Assembly (NCBI RefSeq): GCF_011045195.1
Contig: NZ_CP049199.1
Span: 496,001-560,000, forward strand
Length of the DNA stretch: 64,000 nt
From: Caulobacter soli
Lineage (GTDB): Bacteria; Pseudomonadota; Alphaproteobacteria; Caulobacterales; Caulobacteraceae
Reading direction: 5' to 3'
A model generated the notes under the pieces. It saw only the letters and a list, made by a program, of their open reading frames with translations. It ran no database searches and was not told where the DNA came from. Of the stretch, positions 25,181 to 33,543 are shown piece after piece; positions within the stretch are counted from its first letter, which is position 1; each line of letters opens with the position of its first letter. The position numbers and the translations under genes are program-made.

Positions 25181-27064
25181 ATGAATATCGTTGTCGCCGC
25201 CGGCATTCTGGTCACCCTGGTGACCGGCGTACCCGTGCTTATCCAGCTGCTGCGGGGCCATCCGCGCGGCCTGATCATCTGCTTCCTGGCCGAGATGTGG
25301 GAGCGTTTCTCCTACTACGGCATGCGCGGGCTGCTGATCTTCTATCTGACCCAGCACTTCCTCTTTGATTCGAAGACGGCCGGCGGCCACTACGGCTCCT
25401 ATACTTCGCTGGTCTATATCGTGCCCCTGCTGGGCGGCTTCCTGGCCGACCGCTATCTGGGCACCCGCAAGGCCGTGGCCTTCGGGGCGATCCTGCTGGT
25501 GGCGGGCCACCTGACCATGGCGGTCGAGGGCCGTCCGGCCACCCAGACCCTGGCCTATGCCGGCCAGACCTACGACTTCCAGGTCAAGGGCCGCGGCGAG
25601 GAGCGGACAGCCAAGATCATCGTCGCCGACAAGCCCTACGAGGTGGCGGCCAACGACAAGGGCGACTTCGAGATCAAGAACCTGCCGGCCCAGTCGGCCC
25701 TGCCCTCGGTGCTGCCCAAGGGCCAGTACCAGCTGGGCGTGAAGGACCGCGATCCGCTGTACCTGAACATCTTCTGGCTGGCCCTGGCGCTGATCATCGT
25801 CGGCGTGGGCTTCATGAAGGCCAATGTCGCCACCCTGGTGGGCCAGCTCTATCCGCAGGGCGATCCGCGCCGCGATCCGGGCTTCACCCTCTACTACTAC
25901 GGCATCAACCTGGGCTCGTTCTGGGCGGCCATCCTGTGCGGCCTGCTGGGCGTCAACGTCGGCTGGAACGCCGGCTTCGGCATGGCCGGCATCGGCATGC
26001 TGGCTGGTTTCGTGGTCTTCGTGTTGGGCAAGCCCTGGCTGCTGGGCAAGGGCGAACCGCCCGAGCCGGTCAAGCTGAAGGCCCCGGTCGTGGGTCCGCT
26101 CAACCGCGAGGGCCTGATCTACGCCGGCTCGCTGGGCGTGGTCGGAGTGATCTTCTTCCTGGTGCAGTACACCCCGGTGGTCAGCGCCACCCTGATCGCC
26201 GGCATGTTCGGCTCGCTGGGCTACATCTTCTGGTTCGCCTTCGTGAAGTGCGAGAAGGCCGAGCGCGAGCGGCTGCTGCTGGCCACGGTGCTGGTGCTGG
26301 GCGCGGTGATCTTCTGGGCCCTGTTCGAACAGGCCGGTTCGTCGCTGAACCTGTTCGCGGCCACCAACGTCAACCTGACCCTGCTGTCGCATCCGGTGAA
26401 GTGGCTGGGCGGGGCGATCGTGCTGGGCGCGCCCGAGCAACTGGCCGCGGCGGGCATCGACCCGGCCGGCAAGCTGTGGGTCAACACCGCCTTCAACGCC
26501 GCCCAGACCCAGGCGATCAACGCCGGCTGGATCCTGATCTTCGCCCCGGTGTTCGCCGCGCTCTGGACCGTTCTGGGGCGACGCGGTCGCAATCCGGGCC
26601 CGATGGTCAAGTTCGGCCTGTCGCTGATCCAGGTCGGCGCCGGTTTCCTGATCCTGCTGGTCGGCGCGCACTTCGCCGACGGCGCGTTCCGCATGCCGCT
26701 GATCTTCCTGATCGTGATGTACATGCTGCACACCTCGGGCGAGATGTTCATGTCCCCGGTCGGCCTGTCGCAGATGACCAAGCTGTCGCCGCTGTCGATC
26801 GTCTCGTTCGTGATGGCGGTCTGGTACATGGCCCTGGCCATGGGCAATCTGGTGGCCGGCTGGATCGCGGGCATCGCCTCGACCGAGACCATCGGCGGTC
26901 AAGTGCTGGATCCGGCCGCGGCCATGACCCAGTCTCTGCTGGTGTTCAAGGTCGTCGGCCTGATCTCGATCGGCCTTGGCGTGGTGTTCCTGGCCCTGTC
27001 GCCGATCCTCAAGAAGTGGTCGCACGGCTCGGACGACACCACCCCCGAGGCCGTCGCGCCCTAG
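25181..27064 (+). CDS. POT/PTR2-family proton-dependent oligopeptide transporter
   Basis: A 627-residue inner-membrane symporter. The family proton-coupling motif EMWERFSYYGMRG begins at residue 38, and the second signature GGFLADRYLGTRK is present. Di- and tripeptide uptake is expected. Between the early helices, residues about 117-190 form a soluble, charged insertion (ATQTLAYAGQTYDFQVKGRG to QYQLGVKDRD) not found in minimal POT proteins; it may lie in the periplasm. A rho-independent terminator follows. Confidence 0.92.
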   Translation: MNIVVAAGILVTLVTGVPVLIQLLRGHPRGLIICFLAEMWERFSYYGMRGLLIFYLTQHFLFDSKTAGGHYGSYTSLVYIVPLLGGFLADRYLGTRKAVAFGAILLVAGHLTMAVEGRPATQTLAYAGQTYDFQVKGRGEERTAKIIVADKPYEVAANDKGDFEIKNLPAQSALPSVLPKGQYQLGVKDRDPLYLNIFWLALALIIVGVGFMKANVATLVGQLYPQGDPRRDPGFTLYYYGINLGSFWAAILCGLLGVNVGWNAGFGMAGIGMLAGFVVFVLGKPWLLGKGEPPEPVKLKAPVVGPLNREGLIYAGSLGVVGVIFFLVQYTPVVSATLIAGMFGSLGYIFWFAFVKCEKAERERLLLATVLVLGAVIFWALFEQAGSSLNLFAATNVNLTLLSHPVKWLGGAIVLGAPEQLAAAGIDPAGKLWVNTAFNAAQTQAINAGWILIFAPVFAALWTVLGRRGRNPGPMVKFGLSLIQVGAGFLILLVGAHFADGAFRMPLIFLIVMYMLHTSGEMFMSPVGLSQMTKLSPLSIVSFVMAVWYMALAMGNLVAGWIAGIASTETIGGQVLDPAAAMTQSLLVFKVVGLISIGLGVVFLALSPILKKWSHGSDDTTPEAVAP

Positions 27065-27087
27065 CGGTGCGACACGCGCGAACGACG

Positions 27088-27116
27088 AAGGCCCCGGAGC
27101 GATCCGGGGCCTTTTT
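27088..27116 (+). terminator. Rho-independent terminator
   Basis: The stem GGCCCCGGA / TCCGGGGCC with a four-base loop is followed by TTTTT and preceded by AA. It lies 24 bp after the POT transporter stop. It is the clearest classical terminator in the window. Confidence 0.9.
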
Positions 27117-27204
27117 CATGCGCGATCGTCGTTGACGGGAATAAATCTACAATGCACGCTATGGTCGATATGGCGGCGTCTGACCGTCTGTTGGGGAGGG
27201 CGTC

Positions 27205-28950
27205 ATGGGAACGACCTACACGATCTTCGGCGCGGGCCCGGCGGGTCTCTATACCGCCTGGCGACTGGTCACCGGCGGCAAGGCCGTGGCGGGCGACACC
27301 GTCGAGCTGATCGAGTGGGGCGACTACGCCTTCGACGGTCCCGGCTCGGGCACGCGCTTGCCGGCCGGGCGGATCGTGACCCACTTCTGCGACGACGACC
27401 CGACCCAGTCCTATGTCGAGGCCGGGGGCATGCGGTTCATCGAGTGGGACGGAACCCAGGGCCACCAGCTGGTCACCCTGACGATCAACAAGCTGGGCCT
27501 GGGCGGATCGGTGGTGCCGTTCAACACCACCACCAACCCGCTGCTCTATCTGCGCGGCGAGCACATCTATCAGAACAACCTGGCCACCCAGCACGCGCCC
27601 TACAACACGCCGGGCAACAACGCCGCGCCGGCCGCGCAACTGTTCGCCAACATCTCCGACCTGATCACCGGCGTTCCGGCGCCCTCGACCCGCACGGCCC
27701 AGTGCCAGTTCTACGGCGACGGGACCCTGCCGCCGACCTTCAATTCGTTCGTCTATCGGCCGGGCTCGACCGCCGGCAACATCGGCTACTGGAACATCTT
27801 CTACGACCAGGCCGGCAACGAGGGCTACGAATACGCCTCGGACGCGGGCGGCTACACCTCCAACGTCATCAACTGGAACGCCGCCAACGCCGCCGTCTAC
27901 AACAGCGAGTTCGCGCCCGGCGGCCAGTTCAAGACCGTGCAGGGCGGCTATTCCCAGGTCTTCGTCCAGCTGTTCCAGCAGACCCGGACGGCGGCGCGGA
28001 ACGCCGGCGTCGGGTTCAGCCTGCAGGCCAACACCCGGCTGCATTCGGTCTGGCTCGAGGACGGCGTCGTAAACTACCGCCTGGCCACGGCCGCCGACCC
28101 GTTCAAGGGTGGGCCGACCCTGACCACGCCCAACGCCTTCCTGGCCATGCCGCCGGCCTCGCTGGACCTGGTGGCCGAGGCCACCCGCTACGCCGACCTG
28201 CCGGACGGCACGCTGGACATCATGAACCAGCGGCCCGTGCAGCTCTACATGGACGGGGTGATCCGCCAGCCGTCGATGCGGGTGATGCTGTTCTTCGACA
28301 GCCCCTGGTGGGAGACCTGCCCCTATCCGCCGGACCTGACCAGCGACAAGCTGCCCAACACCTTCGGCCCGACCATCACCGACCTGCCGCTGCGCCAGGT
28401 CTACTATTTCGGCAACAACAGCGACGGCAATCCGAACCCCGTCTACGGCGTGCTCGCCTCGTACGACGACATGCAATACGTGCAGTTCTGGCAGGAGCTG
28501 GAGCTGCACGTCGACGAGCGCCGCACCATCCCGCTGGAGGAGGACTATCAGGTCCTGCATGCGCCGGCGCGGGCCAATGACACCATGATCCGCATGGTGC
28601 TGCTGGAGCTGGCCAAGGTGCACTACGGCAGCCCCGACGACGCCTGGAAGATCCCGTACCCGGTCTCGGCGGTCTATAACGACTTCTCGTTCAACCCGTT
28701 CGGCGCCGGCTATCACGCCTGGGCGGCGCATTACGACATCTGCGACGTGATGCAGAAGATCCGCCAGCCCACGGGCCTGGTCGACTGCGCTCAACCCGCC
28801 AACCTGTTCATCATCGGCGAGGCCTATTCCAACGACCAGGCCTGGGTGGAGGGCGCGTTCTGCACGGCGGAGTCGGTGCTGGTCGACTATTACGGCATGA
28901 CCACCATCGCCGACACGACCAACTATCCGCTGATCTGCGCCTGCAAGTGA
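27205..28950 (+). CDS. Flavin-dependent amine oxidoreductase-like protein
   Basis: A 581-residue protein with an N-terminal FAD-binding dinucleotide fold (IFGAGPAGLYTAWRL, glycines 9, 11 and 14) and a long substrate region. The C-terminus shows ANLFIIGEAYSNDQAWVEGAFCTAESV, the second FAD contact typical of flavin amine oxidases and L-amino-acid oxidases. There is no export signal. The middle is rich in Asn, Tyr and Gly. Substrate and product are unknown, and no biosynthetic partners are adjacent. It stands alone between a terminator and a convergent cupin gene. Confidence 0.75.
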   Translation: MGTTYTIFGAGPAGLYTAWRLVTGGKAVAGDTVELIEWGDYAFDGPGSGTRLPAGRIVTHFCDDDPTQSYVEAGGMRFIEWDGTQGHQLVTLTINKLGLGGSVVPFNTTTNPLLYLRGEHIYQNNLATQHAPYNTPGNNAAPAAQLFANISDLITGVPAPSTRTAQCQFYGDGTLPPTFNSFVYRPGSTAGNIGYWNIFYDQAGNEGYEYASDAGGYTSNVINWNAANAAVYNSEFAPGGQFKTVQGGYSQVFVQLFQQTRTAARNAGVGFSLQANTRLHSVWLEDGVVNYRLATAADPFKGGPTLTTPNAFLAMPPASLDLVAEATRYADLPDGTLDIMNQRPVQLYMDGVIRQPSMRVMLFFDSPWWETCPYPPDLTSDKLPNTFGPTITDLPLRQVYYFGNNSDGNPNPVYGVLASYDDMQYVQFWQELELHVDERRTIPLEEDYQVLHAPARANDTMIRMVLLELAKVHYGSPDDAWKIPYPVSAVYNDFSFNPFGAGYHAWAAHYDICDVMQKIRQPTGLVDCAQPANLFIIGEAYSNDQAWVEGAFCTAESVLVDYYGMTTIADTTNYPLICACK

Positions 28951-28953
28951 TCG

Positions 28954-29421
28954 CTAGGAGCGCCGCAGGGCCTGGGAGTGGGGCCGCCAATCCTTGGGAG
29001 CCAGCTCGAAGCCGTCGAAGTGGAAGCCGGGGGCCACGGTGCAGCCGACCAGGGTCCAGGGACCCAGGCTGACGGCGCTCTGCCACCAGCCGACCGGTAC
29101 GATGACCTGCGGGCGGGCGCCGCTCCGCAGGTCGGGGCCCAGGACGTGGGTCGTCGCGCCCTGGCCGTCGGGCGGCGACAGGGTGATCGAGATCGGCGCG
29201 CCGGCGTAGTAGTGCCAGACCTCCACCGCGTCGATCCTGTGCCAGGCCGACTGCTCGCCCGCCTGCAGCAGGTAGTAGATCGCGGTCGAAGCGGGACGGC
29301 CCTCGTCGGCCGGCGTGTCCTCGAAGGTCCGGTTGTACCAGCCGCCTTCCGGATGCGGCTGCAGGTCCAGGAGGCGAATGACCTCGTTGCCGCTCAGTTC
29401 GCTCGAGATCGCCGACGCCAT
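28954..29421 (-). CDS. Cupin (DUF985) protein
   Basis: A 155-residue single-domain cupin: IRLLDLQPHPEGGWYNRTFED, STAIYYLLQAGEQSAWHRIDAVEVWHYYAGAP, and VGCTVAPGFHFDGFEL. The His residues of WHRIDAVEVWHYY are the likely metal ligands. DUF985 proteins resemble sugar-binding or isomerase cupins, and the function is unproven. It begins two bases after the gloB stop on the same strand, so it is the second gene of an operon. Confidence 0.9.
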   Translation of the reverse strand: MASAISSELSGNEVIRLLDLQPHPEGGWYNRTFEDTPADEGRPASTAIYYLLQAGEQSAWHRIDAVEVWHYYAGAPISITLSPPDGQGATTHVLGPDLRSGARPQVIVPVGWWQSAVSLGPWTLVGCTVAPGFHFDGFELAPKDWRPHSQALRRS

Positions 29422-29423
29422 GT

Positions 29424-30170
29424 TCACCCCTTGAAGCTGTCCTTGGCGGCTCGAATCTCGCCGAACGCCTCGGCCGGCGCCAGATGAGGCCGCAGCAAAG
29501 GCGCGCGCAAGAAGGGATTGGTGGCTTTTTCCAGCCCGATCGTGGTCGGCACGGTCGGCTCGCCCCGTTCGCGGGCGGCGAACACCGCGTCCGCCCGATC
29601 CTTGAGCGCGGATGCGTCGTCCACGGACAATGCGAAGCGGGCGTTCGAGGCGGTGTATTCGTGGGCGCAATAGACGGTGGTGTCGTCGGGCAGGGCGGTC
29701 AGCTTGGACAGCGACCCCCACATCTGCTCGGCCGTGCCCTCGAACAGGCGGCCGCAGCCCAGGGCGAACAGGGTGTCGCCGACGAAGGCGATGTGGTCCG
29801 TCGCGTCGTGATAGGCGATGTGGCCCAGGGTGTGGCCGCCGGTGTCGATCACCGCCAGGGGGGTCTGCCCCAGCATCACCGTGTCGCCCTCGACGACCGG
29901 GCGATCGAGCGGGGCGATGCGGGTCACTTCCTGCGGGCCGACGATGGTCGCGCCGGTCGCCGCCTGGACCGCCGCGTTGCCGCCGGCGTGGTCCGGATGC
30001 CAGTGGGTGTTGAGGATCAGGTCCAGTTTCCAGCCCAGCTTGCCCAGTTCGGCCAGGATGGCGTCGGCGTCCGGGGTGTCGATGCTGGCCGTCGTTCCGG
30101 TGGCGTCGTCGCGCACGAGAAAGCCGTAATTGTCCGACAGGCAGGGAAACTGGTGGACGGTCAGCGACAT
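29424..30170 (-). CDS. gloB: Hydroxyacylglutathione hydrolase (glyoxalase II)
   Basis: A 248-residue binuclear metallo-beta-lactamase-fold hydrolase that releases D-lactate and glutathione from lactoylglutathione. The metal motif THWHPDH is at residues 55-61, followed by GGHTLGHI, FVGDTLFALGCGRLFEG and CAHEYTASNARFAL, all glyoxalase II signatures. It is divergent from the methyltransferase at 30253. Confidence 0.95.
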   Translation of the reverse strand: MSLTVHQFPCLSDNYGFLVRDDATGTTASIDTPDADAILAELGKLGWKLDLILNTHWHPDHAGGNAAVQAATGATIVGPQEVTRIAPLDRPVVEGDTVMLGQTPLAVIDTGGHTLGHIAYHDATDHIAFVGDTLFALGCGRLFEGTAEQMWGSLSKLTALPDDTTVYCAHEYTASNARFALSVDDASALKDRADAVFAARERGEPTVPTTIGLEKATNPFLRAPLLRPHLAPAEAFGEIRAAKDSFKG

Positions 30171-30252
30171 GTTCTCGACTCCGGCAGGGTGTTGGACGTG
30201 ACGCGAGGTGTCCGCCCGCCTACATAGATGATGCCATCGTTCGGGAGACTCA

Positions 30253-31059
30253 ATGCGCCGCGACGTGCTCGATCTCAGAGCCTTCTACGCCAGTCCGCTC
30301 GGACGCTCGGCCCGCGAGATGCTGGGGCGCAAGGTCGAGGAGGCCTGGGGCGACGCGCGCGGGCTGGACGTGCTGGGCCTGGGCTACGCCACGCCGTTCC
30401 TCGAAAGAGCCCGTCCCCAGGCGCGCCGGGTGGTGGCCGCTATGCCGGCCGCCCAGGGCGTCGAGGTCTGGCCCAGCGGCGGGTCCAACGCCGCGACCCT
30501 GGTCGAAGAGACCGCCCTGCCGTTCGCCAACGCCATGTTCGACCGCATCCTGGCCGTCCACGCCCTGGAGGAGGCCGACGATCCGGCCGCCGTCCTGCGC
30601 GAGATCTGGCGGGTCATGGCGCCCTCGGGCCGGCTGATCGTCGCGGTGGCCTCGCGCGACGGCCTGTGGGCCGGGGCCGAAAGCACGCCCTTCGGCCATG
30701 GCCGACCGTTCAGCCGCCACCAGCTGGAAGCCCTGCTGCGCGAGGCGGACCTGGAACCGGCCGGCTGGACCCGCGCTCTCTACGCGCCGCCGATGCCGGT
30801 GGCCGCGCGCTGGGCCGAGGGGTTCGAGCAGGTCGGGGCGCGTCTGTGGCCGCGCTTCGCCGGCCTGATCCTGATGGAGGCCGTCAAACAGACCTTCGCG
30901 GTCAAACCGCGCGGTAGCCGTGCGCGGGCCAGGGTGTTCGCGCCGGGCGTGTTGGCCCCTTCGCCGGGAGGTCCGGCGCCTGTTCGAAAGGCGCCGGGTA
31001 ATCTAAATGCCGCAAAGCCCTTGGAGCCATCGATTCCCGGGCCTAGCCTCAAGTCGTGA
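30253..31059 (+). CDS. Class I SAM-dependent methyltransferase
   Basis: A 268-residue protein with a methyltransferase type 11 core: LDVLGLGYATPFLE (a degenerate SAM motif I), ALPFANAMFDRILAVHALEEADDPAAVLREIWRVMAPSGRLIVAV. The C-terminal roughly 60 residues are Pro- and Arg-rich and probably disordered. The target is unknown. Divergent pairing with gloB, as seen here, is common in alphaproteobacteria. Confidence 0.85.
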   Translation: MRRDVLDLRAFYASPLGRSAREMLGRKVEEAWGDARGLDVLGLGYATPFLERARPQARRVVAAMPAAQGVEVWPSGGSNAATLVEETALPFANAMFDRILAVHALEEADDPAAVLREIWRVMAPSGRLIVAVASRDGLWAGAESTPFGHGRPFSRHQLEALLREADLEPAGWTRALYAPPMPVAARWAEGFEQVGARLWPRFAGLILMEAVKQTFAVKPRGSRARARVFAPGVLAPSPGGPAPVRKAPGNLNAAKPLEPSIPGPSLKS

Positions 31060-31087
31060 AACAAGCCGTGTCAGCGGGAGCCGCGCC

Positions 31088-31432
31088 ATGAAGATGATCG
31101 TCGCCGTTATCAAGCCCAGCCGTCTGGACGCCGTGCTTGAGGCGGTCACCGAGGCGGGCGCCTCGGGCCTGACGGTCACCGAGGTGCGCGGCTACGGCCG
31201 ACAGAAGGGCAAGACCGAGGTCTATCGCGGCGCCGAGTACGAGGTGAAGCTGCTGCCCAAGGTCAAGCTGGAGATCGCCGTGGCCAACGACGTGGTCGAG
31301 CCAGTGGTCGAGGCCCTGCAGCGCACCGCCAACACCGGCAAGATCGGCGACGGCAAGGTGTTCGTCATGGACCTGGAACAGGCCCTGCGCATCCGCACCG
31401 GCGAACGCGACGCCGCCGCGATCGCGGGCTGA
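31088..31432 (+). CDS. P-II family nitrogen regulatory protein
   Basis: A 114-residue P-II signal protein. It has the N-terminal MKMIVAVIKPSRLDAV, the T-loop GRQKGKTEVYRGAEY with the uridylylation Tyr51, and the C-terminal TGKIGDGKVFVMDLEQALRIRTGE. It would sense 2-oxoglutarate and ATP/ADP and control nitrogen assimilation. Neither glnA nor amtB is adjacent, so whether it is GlnB or GlnK cannot be settled by context. The chosen ATG follows GGGAG. Confidence 0.95.
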   Translation: MKMIVAVIKPSRLDAVLEAVTEAGASGLTVTEVRGYGRQKGKTEVYRGAEYEVKLLPKVKLEIAVANDVVEPVVEALQRTANTGKIGDGKVFVMDLEQALRIRTGERDAAAIAG

Positions 31433-31441
31433 GGCGGCTCT

Positions 31442-31864
31442 TCAGCCCGGCAGCCCGTCGAACCGGGGCGCGTCCCCGATCCTCGCCTCCCAGTCCGCCC
31501 GGCTGGCGCAGCAGATGTGCGCGGTCGGTCGTGCATCCAGCTGGCTGTCCAGGCTTCCCGCCGGCGTGACCAGCAGGGCGCCGTCCATCTGCGATCGCGG
31601 CAGGGCCGAGCCACAGGTCCCGCAGAAGCTTCTCTCATGCCGTGTCTCCGGCAGTCGGTAGGTTCTGACCAGATCCTCGCCCGACAGCCAGCGGATCGTC
31701 GCACGTGTCGAGAACAGGTTGGCCGCGTGGGCCGATCCGGTGTCCTTGCGGCAGCGCGAGCAGTGGCAGAAAAAGAAGCTTTCGAACGGGCCGGTGATCT
31801 CGAAGGTCACGCCGCCGCATAGGCAGGAACCGGCGGCGGTCTGGTCGGTGCTAGGCTCGGTCAT
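31442..31864 (-). CDS. GFA (glutathione-dependent formaldehyde-activating)-family protein
   Basis: A 140-residue zinc-binding protein with three Cys sets: SCLCGGVTFEI, FFCHCSRCRKDTGSAHAAN and FCGTCGSALP. This is the GFA/CENP-V fold. Few members have shown formaldehyde chemistry, so the enzymatic role is uncertain. It is convergent with the P-II gene, nine bases between. Confidence 0.9.
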   Translation of the reverse strand: MTEPSTDQTAAGSCLCGGVTFEITGPFESFFFCHCSRCRKDTGSAHAANLFSTRATIRWLSGEDLVRTYRLPETRHERSFCGTCGSALPRSQMDGALLVTPAGSLDSQLDARPTAHICCASRADWEARIGDAPRFDGLPG

Positions 31865-31894
31865 GCTTACGGCTCCTCGTTTTGAGGGCGGACG

Positions 31895-33451
31895 CTAGCC
31901 TTCCAGCTCCCGCAGGTCACGTCCGCGCGTCTCGGTTCCGAACCACGCGACCAGCGCCAGGGCCAAGGCCAACGGTGCGATGATCATCAGGGCCGCGATC
32001 TTCAACGGGGGCACGGCCGCCAATATGCCCAGCAACTGGGCGATCAGCCCGCCGGACTTGCTGCACGCCGCCACCCAGCCGGTGGCCCGGCCGCGAATGC
32101 GCAGGGGAAAGCTCTCGGCGGTGTAGGGCAGCAGGATGGCCAGCAGGCCGTTCGTGCCGATGATCATCAGCGCCACCGGCAGCACGGGGCTGACGCCGGG
32201 CCCAAGCGTCAGGACGCCGGCGACGCCCAGGGCGCTGACCCCAATCGTCGCCGCCAGCGACCACTTGGTGCTCCAGCGGCTGTACAGGAACGCGCAGACG
32301 AAGACGGTCGGGAAGGCGATCAGGGCCGACTTGGCCAGCAGCTGGCTGGAGACGCCGACGCTGTGGCCCTCGGCCACCAGTTCGGCCGGCAGCCACAGCA
32401 GCAGGCCGAAATTGACCAGGCCCCAGGCCACGGCCGCGACGCTGAGCGCCGCCGTCAGGCCGGCGAAGCGGCGCTCGACCGGCGGAGCGGTCAGCACGTG
32501 GTGGTGGTCTTCAGGCGTGTCGGCCTTCTCGCGCACGATCGAACCGAACCGCTTCATCACCGCATGGGCCGCGTCGGTCCGGCCGATGGTCACCAGGAAC
32601 TTGGCCGATTCCGGAATGAAGCCTGACAGGGCGATCAGGATCAGGCCCGTGGGCAGGTTCAGGAACCACATGATCCGCCAGCCGAACTCGGGCTGCAGCC
32701 AGGCCGACGAGCTGGACGAGGCCAGGTAGCCGCCCACCGCGCCCAGGCCGCCGACCAGCACCAGGGCCCAGCCGCGATGCTTGGACGGCATGGTTTCGGC
32801 CAGCAGGGCGTAGACCACGGGCAACAGGCCGCCCGCCGCCGCGCCCATCATGAAGCACATGCCGACGTTCCACCAGAAATCGGGCATGGCGCCGCAGATC
32901 GAGGTGCCGACGAACATCACAGCCGACAGCAGGATCGAGGCCCGCCGCCCGAACAGGTCGGCCAGGGCGCCCCAGATGATCGAACCGGTCACCGTGCCGG
33001 TCAGGGCCGCGAAAGGCAGCCAGGCGGCCACGGCCTTGGTCACTCCATATTCCTTGATCATGCCGGGCACCACGAAACCCAGGCTGGCCGGTTTCATGAT
33101 GTCGATGATCAGGGCCATGACCAGCACCAGCATCAAGCCCCAGTGGGCCAGGGTCAGCGGGGCGTCCTCCGGCGGCGTGACCTCGATCGTGTGTTCCAGG
33201 TGGTGGTCGACGCCGCGCCGGGGCAGCAGGCCCCAGCCGGCCAGGACGCAGCCGGGAGGGATGATCAGCATGCCGATGGTCATGCCCAGATCCATCTTCA
33301 TGCCGGCCAGCTGGTAGCCGATGTCGGCGCCCATCAGGTACATCGGCACGTGCAGGACCACGCCCGCCGTGACCACCAGACAGCCCAGCCAGAACGCCCA
33401 CAGGCGCTTGCGGTCGGCCAGGACGTGGTGGGCGGGGGGCTGGGCTGTCAT
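31895..33451 (-). CDS. Major facilitator superfamily transporter
   Basis: A 518-residue permease with 12 predicted helices. Loop 2-3 has GALADLFGRRASILLSAV, the standard MFS motif, and PSKHRGWALVLVGGLGAVGGYLAS follows helix 4. A cytoplasmic His-rich stretch (DTPEDHHHVL) lies in the central loop. The pattern resembles aromatic-acid or sugar-acid symporters (AAHS-like). The substrate is unknown. An extra N-terminal pair of helices may precede the core. Confidence 0.88.
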   Translation of the reverse strand: MTAQPPAHHVLADRKRLWAFWLGCLVVTAGVVLHVPMYLMGADIGYQLAGMKMDLGMTIGMLIIPPGCVLAGWGLLPRRGVDHHLEHTIEVTPPEDAPLTLAHWGLMLVLVMALIIDIMKPASLGFVVPGMIKEYGVTKAVAAWLPFAALTGTVTGSIIWGALADLFGRRASILLSAVMFVGTSICGAMPDFWWNVGMCFMMGAAAGGLLPVVYALLAETMPSKHRGWALVLVGGLGAVGGYLASSSSSAWLQPEFGWRIMWFLNLPTGLILIALSGFIPESAKFLVTIGRTDAAHAVMKRFGSIVREKADTPEDHHHVLTAPPVERRFAGLTAALSVAAVAWGLVNFGLLLWLPAELVAEGHSVGVSSQLLAKSALIAFPTVFVCAFLYSRWSTKWSLAATIGVSALGVAGVLTLGPGVSPVLPVALMIIGTNGLLAILLPYTAESFPLRIRGRATGWVAACSKSGGLIAQLLGILAAVPPLKIAALMIIAPLALALALVAWFGTETRGRDLRELEG

Positions 33452-33543
33452 GGCCGTCCAACAAACATGCGCGAGAAATCAATCCAAGCGCAGCCATAAC
33501 ATGGGTCCGTGCGTTGACGAATTTCCGTGGCACAAGGGGCGAC

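Noticed and set aside
27131..27160. Housekeeping promoter TTGACG before the amine oxidase gene
   Set aside because: The -35 is good, but the nearest GCTA-type -10 is 19 bases away, outside the usual 10-14 spacing, so it is not listed as a feature.
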